A stretch of 64,000 nucleotides of DNA. Origin: Bog-159 sp963818855. Its GTDB lineage: Bacteria > Acidobacteriota > Terriglobia > Bryobacterales > Bryobacteraceae. The notes beneath the pieces were generated by a model, which did not search any database, had not been told where the DNA came from, and was given only the letters and a program-made list of their open reading frames with translations. Shown here piece after piece: positions 9,408-18,964 of this stretch. A program made the position numbers and the translations under genes. The stretch spans positions 248,001 to 312,000 of the forward strand of contig CAWFUH010000010.1 in assembly GCA_963818855.1 (NCBI GenBank), written 5' to 3'. The first letter of the stretch is position 1; each line of letters begins with the position of its first letter.

Positions 9408-9967
9408 CGGGATGCTTTCCAGTCTAACGCCCGTCTGGCGCACGCGCCCTGTGCGGCAGCGCGGTTATGCACGAAGGGTTAAACCAGCAGTGGATAATTG
9501 AGTTCGATTTCGGCGTCAACCAGATCGTATCCGCTCTGCATCTCGCCAACGGCAGTCCCCTGTCCTTAGACAACTCGGGAGGACCATCGGTTGGCGGGGG
9601 CACCCAACTGGTAATCAACGCGTGCAGCACCGCGGCAAGTCAGAATTGGATCGTGCGGCATGCAGTTCGAATTAATTTCCAACGCCCCCTACATGTGTGC
9701 CAACGTCCAAGGAAACGACACTGCCAATGGCACGCCGATGATCGCCTACACTTGCGACGACGCGCCAAATGAGCTGTGGAACTTTGAGAACGGCGAGATT
9801 CTCGGTCTTAGCACTCAAAGCGGTACCTCCAAGCGCCTTTCGGTCGGTGGGACAGGAGGTGTCGGCAGCGCCGTCGAATTATCCACCTGTGACGGCATCT
9901 ACCAGGGTTGGGAACTCGAACGCGCTGTGCGTAGACAGCTCCGGGGGCCCGGTCACTGGCGGTAACA

Positions 9968-11738
9968 CCCGCCTTATGCACAAGATTTGATCCGCCGACA
10001 GTGGCCTGAGGCGGGCGACCGTTTGGGGACCCTGAGAATCCTGCGTTAAAACAGGTGGAGTAGCGAAGGTGAAGCTTCGCAAAACTCATTCTCAGGAGTC
10101 ACCCAAAAGGTGAATAACAATCGAAAGCATACCAATCAAACGACCGTCAGGCAAGGGGCGGAAGCGGCTAGGGCAGAACCCTTGAAAATCGGGGCTGCCA
10201 CGCCTTTTGATTTCTCGGCGCGCAATCTAACGGCCTACGGCGGTTTATTGCCGGTGGCGACCATGCTGGAAAAGCTCGGGTTCCAGCAGTTGGTGGAAGA
10301 GACGCTCAGCATCAAACGGCTGACCCGCGTGATGCCGGTGTACCAGTTTGTGCTGGCCATGGTGCTGGCATTGTATGTGGGATTTTCGCGACTGCATCAC
10401 CTGCGCTTTCTGGAGCGCGAGCCGATGCTGACCGGGATTCTGAAAGTGCTGCGTCTACCGCCGCAGTGCACGTTTTGGCGGTTTCTGGCCTCGCTGCATC
10501 TGAGCGTGGCCGGACAGATTCTGCGCATGCAGCAGATCCTGCGGCAGCGCGTGTGGGAAGCCGCGCATGTGGAACTGAAAACCATCACCCTGGACACCGA
10601 CACCACGGTGCACACTCTGTTCGGCCACCAAATGGGCGGGCGCAAGAGCTACAACCCGAAAAACCGGGGCAAGAAAAGCTATCAACCCATCCTGACGTTC
10701 CTGGCGGAAACGCGGGAATACGTGGGGGGCGCGTTGCGCAATGGGGATCGGCCCACCGGCAAACAGATCGCCCGCCACTTGGAGAGTGTGTTCGCCGCCT
10801 TACCCAAGGGCGTGGAGACCATCTATGCGCGCGCCGATTCCGGTTTTTACTGCAACGAAGCGGTGGAGGCCTATGAGAAGGCCGGGGCGCGGTACATCGT
10901 GTCGGCGCGCAAGACCTCCCGTCTGATCGACGAACTGAAGGCGGCGTCCTGGACTGGCTCACCGAAGACGGATGCCGATGCCCAGTGCGAATTTCGTTAT
11001 CAGCCGGAGGGCTGGAGCCAAGCGCATCGATTCATCGCCCTGCGCTACATCAAGAAGAAGCCGGCGGCCCCGGCGGACCAGCCCGAACAGTATCAGTTGT
11101 TCGACACTGCGGAGTACAGCTACCGCGTCTTCGTGACCAATATGAGCGACGGCATTGCCGCGCTGGCGTGGCTCTACAGCCAGCGGGCGGGCGCGGAGAA
11201 CCTCATCAAGGAAGCTAAAAACGACGCGGGATTGGCAGACCATCCGTCGGGACGATGGCCGATGAACTGCATTTACTTTCAGCTCGCCATGTTGGCCTAC
11301 AACCTCAATTGTTGGCTGATGCTGTTCAATCGAGAAGAGGAAGCCAACGTCGAGCAACTCGGCCATATTACCCTGGCCACGGCGCGGTTGCGGTTTCTGT
11401 TTCTGGCCGCGCGCATCTGGCGCCACGCGGGAACCGTGGGTGTCAGCTATAGCGATCACTATCCCGAGCAATCTTTATTCGAGCGGCTGATGGCGCGGCT
11501 GCGGGCTGTGACGGCAAAGGCAGAGGGGTTTGCGCCGGTGATCGCTCTGGCCCTCCGCTGCTGAAAGGCATGCATAAAATTCTATGCACACGCGGCCTTG
11601 CTGAAACAACAACTTACAAGCGGAGGAAATCGGCTCAGGCACACAGGACGCTTTGAAAAGAAATAAGGATCGTCTTCGCCGCAGGTTCAGGTCAGTCGCT
11701 CAGGCTGCTCCTCAGGGCAGTTCTGTGCATAAGTCAGG
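9968..11738 (+). mobile_element. Complete IS1380-family insertion sequence
   Basis: The element is 1771 bp. The left end CCCGCCTTATGCACA and the right end (reverse complement CCTGACTTATGCACA) form imperfect terminal inverted repeats. Both sides carry the 5-bp direct repeat TAACA (9963-9967 and 11739-11743), a target duplication. Removing the element and one TAACA restores a lectin codon series in frame. It contains one transposase gene with an intact reading frame. Confidence 0.9.
10110..11564 (+). CDS. IS1380-family transposase
   Basis: A 484-residue DDE transposase with the IS1380-type domain. 'TLDTDTTVHTLFG' carries the first Asp, 'YARADSGFY' the second, and the C-terminal 'QRAGAENLIKEAKND' the Glu of the catalytic triad. 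The GTG start at 10110 is preceded by CAGGAG about a dozen bases upstream. The frame is full length with no lesion, so the element may still be active. Confidence 0.92.
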   Translation: MNNNRKHTNQTTVRQGAEAARAEPLKIGAATPFDFSARNLTAYGGLLPVATMLEKLGFQQLVEETLSIKRLTRVMPVYQFVLAMVLALYVGFSRLHHLRFLEREPMLTGILKVLRLPPQCTFWRFLASLHLSVAGQILRMQQILRQRVWEAAHVELKTITLDTDTTVHTLFGHQMGGRKSYNPKNRGKKSYQPILTFLAETREYVGGALRNGDRPTGKQIARHLESVFAALPKGVETIYARADSGFYCNEAVEAYEKAGARYIVSARKTSRLIDELKAASWTGSPKTDADAQCEFRYQPEGWSQAHRFIALRYIKKKPAAPADQPEQYQLFDTAEYSYRVFVTNMSDGIAALAWLYSQRAGAENLIKEAKNDAGLADHPSGRWPMNCIYFQLAMLAYNLNCWLMLFNREEEANVEQLGHITLATARLRFLFLAARIWRHAGTVGVSYSDHYPEQSLFERLMARLRAVTAKAEGFAPVIALALRC

Positions 11739-11818
11739 TAACACCGAACTCGTGATGAACAACTGCACCGGCGCGGGGAGTCAGAACTGGATCGTGCGTT
11801 AGGTCGGCCACGCGTTCC

Positions 11819-11962
11819 TTAGGTAAATGGCAGACCAAGGTGCGAGCGGTGAACCCGCAGCGTCCGGGCCCCGCCTGCCTTGGACCTTACAAAAGCGTCA
11901 AACCGTCGCGGCAGTTGGTGCTCCGTAATGCTTATACCGGTATCGGCAACCGAAAGCTCCAC
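11819..11962 (-). pseudogene. Possible histidine-kinase ATPase-domain fragment
   Basis: 'VELSVADTGISI' resembles the G1 box (D-x-G-x-G) of a HATPase_c domain, followed by 'LPRRFDAFVR', like the F-box. Nothing else of a kinase is present, and the second Gly of the D-T-G-I-G box is Ser. It is a small remnant at best. Confidence 0.3.
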
Positions 11963-11972
11963 AGACCTTTCC

Positions 11973-12419
11973 TCAGGACATCCAGCGCTCAAGATGGCGC
12001 AGGATCTCCGATTTGGACTGCGCTCCGATGATGCGGTCGACTTCCCGGCCACCGCTGAAGATTAGCAAAGCCGGAATGCTCTGGATCCGGAAGCGCTCCG
12101 CAGTTGTGGAATTCTCATCCACGTTGAGCTTGGCGAACCGCATCCGGCCGAAAAGCTCCGCCGCCAGTTGTTCGACCACCGGCCCGACCAGCCGGCAAGG
12201 CCCGCACCACGGCGCCCACATGTCGACGAGTACGGGCAGGAGCGAGCGTTCCACCTCGTCCGCAAAGTTCGCGTCGGTGATCTCCACTAACGCGGGACGG
12301 GCAGCCAGCGGCTTCTTGCAGCGTCCGCAAATCGGCGCGAGCCCGGCTTGGAGCTTTTCCAGCGGCACTCGATTGGTAGCGCCGCAATTGCCGCAACGTA
12401 TCAACTGGGGTTCACTCAT
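11973..12419 (-). CDS. trxC: Thioredoxin 2 (TrxC-type)
   Basis: A 148-residue thioredoxin. The N-terminal zinc ribbon has two C-x2-C pairs (Cys9/Cys12 and Cys31/Cys34), which distinguishes TrxC from TrxA. The W-C-G-P-C active site is at ~71-75, and the cis-Pro loop 'SIPALLIF' follows. It reduces protein disulfides in the cytoplasm and is oxidative-stress linked in other bacteria. Start at 12419 (MSEPQLIRC), so that the zinc ribbon begins at once. The neighbours suggest a stress-response area. Confidence 0.92.
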   Translation of the reverse strand: MSEPQLIRCGNCGATNRVPLEKLQAGLAPICGRCKKPLAARPALVEITDANFADEVERSLLPVLVDMWAPWCGPCRLVGPVVEQLAAELFGRMRFAKLNVDENSTTAERFRIQSIPALLIFSGGREVDRIIGAQSKSEILRHLERWMS

Positions 12420-12610
12420 GATTAGACTGAATCTGCACTTACGAAACCAATTCGGGCGGCCGGTTGGCCGCACCTACAGTTCTCAGTCATAGCATACTGT
12501 CGAACGTCGCAGTCAGCCCGTCGACGCGACGTGTCTCGCATGATCCTCCACGCCTGGTAAGACGTGATCTTCTCTATGGTATTCGCCGCGCCGTTGCTGC
12601 TACGAATTGC

Positions 12611-13062
12611 CTACGGTGCGATGCTGATGTGATTGTCCACTTTCGAGGTTCGGGCAGCGGACCAAGCGGCAAGCTCCGCTTCTTGCTTTTCCGGCGAGGA
12701 ACTCACCCTGCCGTAAAGCTTCTCCGTGCCGCCCTCCACGCCACAAGTGATACCTGGCGTCCAGCTCGGCGCTGCGTTTCAAGGCATCTTCAATCTTCTC
12801 TTTTCACCGCCGTCGGAGATACGCGCGGCTTCATCTCTATGTTGTCGGTGACGCCAGTCACCTCGCGCGACTTCTTTACTGCGGATTCGGCGAGGTGTTC
12901 TGGCAGAGTCAGCCAAACGCGCGTGACGGTCACCTTGATTTTGTCGGCGACCTTGTTGGCGGCTATACCGATCTGGCTCTCCAATTCCCGCACTGCGTCG
13001 CGCGATTTACAGATCGGTGCGGTGTGGCCAATGACATCGAGGCGGCCAGTCGCGCCAAGCAT
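12611..13062 (-). pseudogene. BON-domain (OsmY-like) protein, frameshifted
   Basis: On the minus strand 'ELESQIGIAANKVADKIKVT' and 'GVTDNIEMKPRVSPTAVK' are typical of the second BON domain and the linker to the third. 'ALKRSAELDA' then runs into a frame change, after which 'KLYGRVSSSPEKQEAELAAW' and 'VDNHISIAP'-stop complete the third BON domain. The first domain is missing or unrecognisable. Intact relatives are three-BON periplasmic osmotic-stress proteins. Confidence 0.65.
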
Positions 13063-13089
13063 TGTCTTTCAGCATCTGGCTGTGCTGGC

Positions 13090-13500
13090 CTACAGGGCGG
13101 AGTCACGGGCTGCGTCAAGAATTTGAGGTGCTTCGTCTACCGGTTGGCTATCGGGAAGGAAGATCAAGCCGCATTGGAAATCGCAGCGTTGGCCGGCATC
13201 GTCGATGGTGAATGTGGAGTTGATCAGGCCGCGCGCGGCTCGAAACTGGCCTTCACCGCCCTCGATTATCCAACTCGCCGTGCCGGTCATGATGCCATCC
13301 GCGGGGCCGGCGATGATGTGTCCCAGGCCGGCTGTTGAAAAGAGCAGAGCGTGTCCGCTATCCTCCCCGAACGCGATCCTGCCGCTCTCCACGAACTCAT
13401 CCGCGCCGGTCATCCGCAGCTCCGACTCCAGGAATGCAAGATCGCCGTCGGAGGTCTTGAGATCGGTTTCCAGGCCCGACGGCCGGATCGACGTGCGCAT
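13090..13500 (-). CDS. Conserved hypothetical protein (beta-rich)
   Basis: About 136 residues, rich in beta strands: 'GLETDLKTSDGDLAFLESEL', 'GRIAFGEDSGHALLFSTAG' and 'ASWIIEGGEGQFRAARGLI' then 'FTIDDAGQ'. The rhythm resembles small lipocalin-like acidobacterial proteins of unknown function. No signal peptide is evident from the Met at 13500; a start at 13536 is also possible. It lies between a BON pseudogene and hdeD on the same strand, so a shared transcript is possible. Some divergence at the C-terminus may indicate decay. Confidence 0.5.
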   Translation of the reverse strand: MRTSIRPSGLETDLKTSDGDLAFLESELRMTGADEFVESGRIAFGEDSGHALLFSTAGLGHIIAGPADGIMTGTASWIIEGGEGQFRAARGLINSTFTIDDAGQRCDFQCGLIFLPDSQPVDEAPQILDAARDSAL

Positions 13501-13600
13501 CACGCAGCCGGCAGCGCTGCCCGCAGTTCGCAGCACGTCAGAGCGGCCGCCGCGCCGTGGGGAACGCGGAGACTCTTTAACTTTATTGAGCAGGAACGCG

Positions 13601-14176
13601 TCAATGCGCCGGCATGGGCACCGATGTTCCGGCCGGCAAGGTTCTCCGCCAGGAACGCAGCCGTATGCCCAGCGCCACCAGAACCACTCCGAAGACCATG
13701 GCGTAAGCGCCTACCCAAAGTGCGATCACCAATGCGCCCGCGAGCGGAGCAATGATTACCAGAATCCCAAACACCAGTGATGCAACGCCCCCCAACACCA
13801 GCAGCCACTCGCCGGAGATGAACTTGCGCAGGCGGACGGCAGCAACAAGCTCGAAGACGCCTGTCAGAATCGCCCATGCCCCAATTACCCATACCAACAC
13901 CAGTGCGGTAATCGCCGGCCAGGCTATGGTGACGATGCCGGCCGCAATTCCCACGAGCCCTTCGATCAACAGCGCACCCCAGCGCTCATGCGCCTCGACG
14001 GCTCGCACTACGCCGGCGATGTTCACCACGCCGTCGACCAGCGCGTACCCGGCGAACAGGAAGACCAAGGCCGTTAGAGTGATGCCAGGCCACGCAAACG
14101 AAATAATCCCAAATAGGATGGCGGCTGCGCCGCGAATGACGAGCGACCACCAGTTTCTTGCCAGTGCGAATGTCAT
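13601..14176 (-). CDS. HdeD-family membrane protein (DUF308)
   Basis: A 191-residue protein with six hydrophobic segments arranged as three hairpins, each with the duplicated 'GI.....P..' pattern ('FGIISFAWPGIT', 'AGIVTIAWPAIT', 'FGILVIIAPLAG'). This is the HdeD/DUF308 family, linked to acid resistance in enterobacteria. The start at 14176 (MTFALARNWW) is the family start. The neighbours (Hsp20, BON, TrxC) suggest general stress; the molecular function is unknown. Confidence 0.87.
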   Translation of the reverse strand: MTFALARNWWSLVIRGAAAILFGIISFAWPGITLTALVFLFAGYALVDGVVNIAGVVRAVEAHERWGALLIEGLVGIAAGIVTIAWPAITALVLVWVIGAWAILTGVFELVAAVRLRKFISGEWLLVLGGVASLVFGILVIIAPLAGALVIALWVGAYAMVFGVVLVALGIRLRSWRRTLPAGTSVPMPAH

Positions 14177-14220
14177 AGTCGGTTTCCTCTCTTCTGCTTT
14201 TGTGCGTCTTGAATACGGCT

Positions 14221-14667
14221 TCAGGCTGCCTTGACCGAGTCGCCGGCCGCTGCCGGTGACGCCGGAGGTGTTTCAATCGGGATCTCGCGGCTCTTGTTTC
14301 GCTGTTCCGCGCGCAGCGGCACCGTTATCTCCAGTACGCCATCTTCGAACCTGGCCCGGGCTTTCTCGGCATCGGCGTTTTCCGGCAGGGGGAGAGTTCG
14401 ATAGAACCGCCGTTTGACTTCATTCGGATTGATGCCGGAAAACTCAGCGCGAACCTGGTAGCTGCCGTCGCGTTCCGAGACTTCGATGGCCGGGTACCAG
14501 GTTGGTTTACCGGCCTCGCCGCGGCTCAATGCAAATTCTCCAAATCCGCCAGAACGTATCGACAGGGTACCCGCCCGCGCGCAATTGCCGAGCGCTGCTG
14601 CTCTTCGGTTTTCGTATCTGGTTTTGCCATCGTTGTCTTCTTTCGAATTCAGCAAGAATCGAGCCAT
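14221..14667 (-). CDS. Small heat-shock protein Hsp20 with internal deletion
   Basis: 'WYPAIEVSERDGSYQVRAEF' and 'GINPNEVK' are the first strands of the alpha-crystallin domain, and 'FYRTLPLPENADAEKARARF' with 'EDGVLEITVPL' is its conserved end. Between them, the ~25-30 residues that normally form strands beta4-beta6 (the V-x-V-x-x-x-x-L-x-I-x-G region) are absent although the frame is open. The N-terminal arm is also shorter than usual. This 148-residue product probably folds poorly as a chaperone; it may be an in-frame deletion pseudogene. Confidence 0.75.
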   Translation of the reverse strand: MARFLLNSKEDNDGKTRYENRRAAALGNCARAGTLSIRSGGFGEFALSRGEAGKPTWYPAIEVSERDGSYQVRAEFSGINPNEVKRRFYRTLPLPENADAEKARARFEDGVLEITVPLRAEQRNKSREIPIETPPASPAAAGDSVKAA

Positions 14668-15007
14668 GTTCGCCTCGGGTATCGATATGCAGCCCGGATG
14701 CCATCGCCCAACGGTGTGAGCACAAGCCCGGAGGGCCTCAGCAAGCCGGCGCGCCGTCGTACTGTCGAAATCCGGCGTCTATACATCGCCAGTTACCAGA
14801 CAGCTTCAGGGGAAATCCACGGTGATCCGGTCGACATAGCTCCGATCTTCAGACGGTCCTCGCATCAGGGTGCTGTGTGATCGCACATCCCGAATCTGAT
14901 CCAAATGTTGGCAGATTGGCATACCGCACACCTAAGGCGATGTTCCCTAGCACTTCTCCGGCCGTACCCATCGATACTGTCTATGCCGTGATACACTGCC
15001 CACATCT
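14668..15007. other. Intergenic stretch without recognised gene
   Basis: 340 bp between the divergent hsp20-like gene and the esterase gene. Short frames here have no recognisable similarity. It presumably holds the two divergent promoters, but no convincing -10/-35 pair was found. Confidence 0.5.
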
Positions 15008-15868
15008 ATGATCGGGAAAATCATCTTCGGCCTGATTCTGGTTTGCGGATCCGGGATGGCCGTGGAGCGCGGCGAGGAAGTCCGGCTTTGGCCGGGCGGC
15101 GCGCCGGGATCGGAGGGGGAAACCGCGGCGGAGGTTTTCGAATCGGCGGCTAATTCCAAACTGCCTAAGAAGTTTACCGTGGTGCACTATCCGTCCGTCT
15201 ATGTTTTCCTGGCGTCGAAGGAAAAGGCCAATGGGGTGGCGGTGGTGGTGGCGCCGGGCGGCGGCCACTCGCAGTTGGTCATCGATAAGGAGGGCTGGGA
15301 AATCGCGGATTGGCTCAACCAGAACGGCATTTCCGCTTTCGTGCTGAAGTACCGGCTGGCGCGCGCGCCGGGATCGCATTACACCGTGGATCGCGATGCC
15401 CTGGCGGATGCCACGCGTGCCGTACGCATGGTGCGCAGCCGCGCCGCGGAATGGGGCGTCGATCCGGGGCGCATCGGCTTTATGGGCTTTTCGGCGGGCG
15501 GGGAACTGGCTGCGCTGATGGAGACGCGCTTCGACGCCGGGAATGCGGCCGCCGCCGATCCGGTCGAGCGCGCTGGTTCACGGCCCGATTTCACCGCCGC
15601 CATCTATCCCGGATTCAAACCGGGAAGCATCACCGTACCGTCGGATGCTCCGCCGGCCTTCTTGATGTGCACCGATGAGGACCGTGCGCACGTCGTAACT
15701 ACCGTCAACTTCTATCTGGATCTGGAAAAGCAGCGCATACCGGCAGAGATGCACATCTACGCCAGCGGACCGCATGGCGTCGGGATGCGGCCCTCACACC
15801 TGCCGGTGGCGACTTGGCCGGATCGGCTGCGCGACTGGATGGCAGACCGCAAGCTGCTGAAAGAGTAA
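15008..15868 (+). CDS. Exported alpha/beta hydrolase (carbohydrate-esterase-like)
   Basis: A 286-residue protein with a short signal peptide (~1-18) and an alpha/beta-hydrolase fold. The oxyanion motif 'PGGGH' is at ~83-87. The nucleophile Ser162 lies in 'GFSAGG', Asp223 (or Asp225) in 'CTDEDRAHV' is the acid, and His256 lies in 'GPHGVGM'. The closest familiar groups are acetyl-xylan esterase-like and BD-FAE-type enzymes, which remove acetyl or feruloyl groups from plant polysaccharides. It converges with the aldolase gene and is intact. Confidence 0.85.
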   Translation: MIGKIIFGLILVCGSGMAVERGEEVRLWPGGAPGSEGETAAEVFESAANSKLPKKFTVVHYPSVYVFLASKEKANGVAVVVAPGGGHSQLVIDKEGWEIADWLNQNGISAFVLKYRLARAPGSHYTVDRDALADATRAVRMVRSRAAEWGVDPGRIGFMGFSAGGELAALMETRFDAGNAAAADPVERAGSRPDFTAAIYPGFKPGSITVPSDAPPAFLMCTDEDRAHVVTTVNFYLDLEKQRIPAEMHIYASGPHGVGMRPSHLPVATWPDRLRDWMADRKLLKE

Positions 15869-15879
15869 CCGGGAAACAT

Positions 15880-16683
15880 TCAATACAATGCGCGCGGTTG
15901 CGGGATACCGCCTGCTCTGCCCAGCGACTCCAGATACCGCCGGGCGCCCGCGGCCATGAAACCCATATCAGTCGGCCCCTGGAATAACAGGAAACCTTGC
16001 TGCTGGTAGCGCTGGGCAATCTCGGGCGTGGCGGCCGGCCGCCCCAGAAACTTACCGTGGCGCTGCGCGGCTTCCGCAATGCGCGCGATGGCGGCCTCCA
16101 GCTTGGGGTCGTTCTGGTTTCCGCGCAATCCGAGCGAAAAGGAAAGATCGCTGGTGCCGATGAAGAGAACATCCACGCCGGGTGTGGCGGCAATCTCGTC
16201 GATGCGTTCCACGGCGCGCGCCTCTTCGATGATGATGATGACCATCACCTGCTCGTCGGCGGAGTCGTGATAGCCGGCCTCGCCTCCCGGCCACGTGGTG
16301 CGCGCCAGCACCGGACCCGAACCGCGCCTTCCGGCGGGCGGATAGCGGCAGGCGGCCGCGGCTTGCGCGGCCAGTTCGGGCGTGCTGGTGAACGGGAACA
16401 TCACGCCGCTCACACCCGCATCCAGAACGCGCTTGGCCGTCCAGATTTCATTTACCGGCACGCGCGCGAAGGTGAGCGCCGGCAGGCCGCGTGTAGCCAG
16501 AACGATGTTGCGCAGCGTTTCGAGGGTGATGGGCGAGTGCTCCATCTCGACCCACAGAAAGTCGAAACCAAGCACGGCGGCGTGCGCCGCGACATCCGGA
16601 TTGGCAACCGTGATGGTGGCCGCCACTACCGGCTGGCCTTCTCGCAAACGTTTCTTAACGGGGTTTTCCCAAGCCATATTCAT
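15880..16683 (-). CDS. HpcH/HpaI-family aldolase
   Basis: A 267-residue class II pyruvate aldolase-type TIM barrel. 'FDFLWVEMEHSP' holds the conserved Glu/His, 'IIIIEEARAVERID' supplies the metal-binding Glu, and 'DVLFIGTSDLSFSLGL' supplies the metal-binding Asp. Relatives cleave 2-keto-3-deoxy sugar acids such as 2-dehydro-3-deoxyglucarate to pyruvate plus an aldehyde. Its ATG overlaps the upstream stop as ATGA, so it is translationally coupled to the glycosidase-like pseudogene. That suggests a role in using uronic-acid-containing glycans. Confidence 0.85.
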   Translation of the reverse strand: MNMAWENPVKKRLREGQPVVAATITVANPDVAAHAAVLGFDFLWVEMEHSPITLETLRNIVLATRGLPALTFARVPVNEIWTAKRVLDAGVSGVMFPFTSTPELAAQAAAACRYPPAGRRGSGPVLARTTWPGGEAGYHDSADEQVMVIIIIEEARAVERIDEIAATPGVDVLFIGTSDLSFSLGLRGNQNDPKLEAAIARIAEAAQRHGKFLGRPAATPEIAQRYQQQGFLLFQGPTDMGFMAAGARRYLESLGRAGGIPQPRALY

Positions 16684-18925
16684 TTTTTCATCAACCAGAC
16701 TTCGGCAACTTCGCAGCCGCGCCCGTTACCGCCCAGGCCGGCTTCGCCATACCACGATAAATCCAAACTGCCCTGCGCCGTGGCGGCACGCGGGATCTCG
16801 AATTCTACCGGGCTAACCGGCTGCGGTTTACGCATGAGCGGATGCACTTCAAGCGCTCCCGCCATCAACCGGATCTTGCGCCCCGAACTATCGCCCGCAT
16901 ATACGACGCGGATGCGGTACTGCGCCGCCGGATCGAGACCGGTGTAGCGCATCTGTAAAGGCTCATCGTAGAACGATTCGGCATACGTCCACCAGGACCT
17001 GGGCCAGTGCGGATGATATTCGAGGCTGATGCTGCCGCGCACCAGGTGCGGCTGCCGCGCGGGGTCGCCCAGATCGTCGTAGAAGCCGCCTGGGCCGGGA
17101 TCGGTCCAATTCAGGATGCGATCGATTTCCGCGGGATCGGTGCGCCCAGCCGCAAAGCGGCTCTCCAGCCATAAGCGGTTGTTCAGCGGCACGTCCAGAG
17201 TGTCGAGGGTGGCGCCGCGATCCACGCCAATAGCCTTGTAACGCGGCACGCTGAGTTGCATGCCGATGCTTTGGAATAACGCTTCGGCGAGTTCGAAGAT
17301 GCGGGCGTGCCAGTCGCGCGCGATCGGATGTTCCACGGCGCGGTCCAGGGTCGCTGTCGCGGCCTGTGTATCGCGCGTGTCGTGCAGTTTCCGCAAGGCT
17401 TCGTCTTCGAGCCCGGTTTCATACAGCAGCCGCATGCGTGTATAGGCGTCGTAATATGCGCGGTAGAGCGCTTGTTGGAAACGCCAGTTGCGCAGCACTG
17501 GCGGTGGCGCGGCGTGTTCCATGGCTTGGAACTGGGCCAGCGTTCGCTCGACACCAGTGTTGGAGGCCAGTGGACCGTGCCAGTTGCGCTCCAGCGCCAG
17601 CAGACCCTGCGCGAAGCTTTCCGTGAAGCGCATCGCCGATGAAGTAGCGGCTGTACTGGCGCAGAATTTCGGTGATGTCCTGGTCCGGGTTCCAGCCGAG
17701 CGCGCTCCAAACGAATTTGTTCACGTCGTCGTTGGAGCCTTCCGAGTAGCTGATGAAACCGATGGTCGCGCGGCTGGAACGAATGAAAGATGCCCGCTTC
17801 TTCGACGGGCCGCGGATTGATGCTTTCGCGGCCCTGCGGTGAGAGCAAAGGCAGGGTCCCAGTCTGGAACGGGAAACTGGCATTGGATGTTATGCGTGAT
17901 GTCCGGATAGTCGCGGATGGGGTATTGCGCGGGCACGGCCGCGCGCAGGGCGGCCAGGGAGATGCGGGTTTGCGGTCCGAAGACCACGCCGCTAAGCCAG
18001 GCAGGCTGCTGGTTGCGCAGGATGCCGAGGAATTCGTCGAGCCAGGCCTGGTTGAAGCTCTGCGGCGAAACCCACATTTGCGCGCGCGGGTGATAGCGAT
18101 GCAGGACTTCAGTCTGCTTGGCCAACAGGGCCATCAGCGGCTGCGGAGCGCGTGTGGCCCGGATCGCCGCCGGGCACGAACACGGCATCGACGCGCGGCA
18201 GTTGGCGAAACACTTCGCCCCATTCGTGGAGAGCGAACTCGACGGTGGCGGGGTCTGTGTAATCGCGATCCATCGCCGGATACCAGATCCACACATCCAG
18301 GCCGTAGGCGTCCAGCAGGCGCGAAAGCTCGATCATCATGCGCATGGGCGGCAGCGGGAAGTGCGGGCTGTCGGCGGCATCGTCGGAGCGCGGCGGGATC
18401 AGCTCGACGGCGTTGCTGCCGAAGACGGCCAGATCGCGTATGTACTGTTCGAAGACGGGGACGGACCAGGCGTCGTAAGTATTGGATTTCGGCCGATAGC
18501 CGAGTTGGTGGCCGCGCAGCCGGTAGCGCGGCGCACTGGTTTCCGCGAACTGATCGGGGAACTGGATGGAGCCGCGGGAGATGCGCAGCTCGCGTAGCAT
18601 GCCGGCCGATGCCGAACAACATGCCACGCGCATCGTTGCCGGAGATGGTCACCCCGTGGACGGCGCTCTGGATGCTGTAGCCCTCCGCGGGACCGCTGCC
18701 GCGACGGATCTCAATCCCCGCCGCGTGCTGGCTGCCATCAGCAGCGGAGCCAATCTCCCAGCGGATGCCCGAGCGCTTGTCGACTTCTTCGATGAATAGG
18801 GTGATGGCCTTGGTTTCGGGGCCGGTGAGCGCGGGCGGGGCGATGATCGTGGCGTGGGTCAGATCCAGCGCGGCAGCGGGCGCGGCCAGCGTGGCAATCA
18901 AGAAAGGAATAGCGAGCCGGTGCAC
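16680..18925 (-). pseudogene. Glycosidase-like secreted protein (GH67/GH20-type N-domain), multiply frameshifted
   Basis: The frame at the 5' end has a signal peptide, then 'ETKAITLFIEEVDKRSGIRW' and 'GYSIQSAVHGVTISGNDARG', the alpha/beta N-domain shared by alpha-glucuronidases and hexosaminidases. After a shift near 18605 comes barrel sequence ('FGSNAVELIPPRSDDAADS', 'LDVWIWYPAMDRDY'). After shifts near 18150, 17850 and ~17700 come 'AQMWVSPQSFNQAW', 'GFISYSEGSNDDVNKFVW' and a 317-residue open C-terminal segment. At least four lesions spread over ~750 codons. The intact ancestor was probably an uronate-releasing or similar glycosidase. Confidence 0.65.
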
Positions 18926-18964
18926 GAATCAAATGGATAGCACAATGCTAGATTGAAATGAGAT

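Larger units (their letters stand above)
9467..11802 (+). pseudogene. Ricin-type beta-trefoil lectin, interrupted by IS1380-family element
   Basis: Q-x-W-type trefoil repeats are visible: 'SLDNSGGPSVGGGTQLVI' with 'NWIV', 'MCANVQGNDTANGTPM' with 'ELWNF', and 'LCVDSSGGPVTGGNT' at 9907-9967. After the insertion sequence, 'NTELVMNNCTGAGSQNWIV' and a stop at 11800-11802 follow in the matching frame. Two frameshifts before the insertion show the gene was already decaying, or decayed on both sides. Such domains bind galactosides on secreted proteins. Confidence 0.75.
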
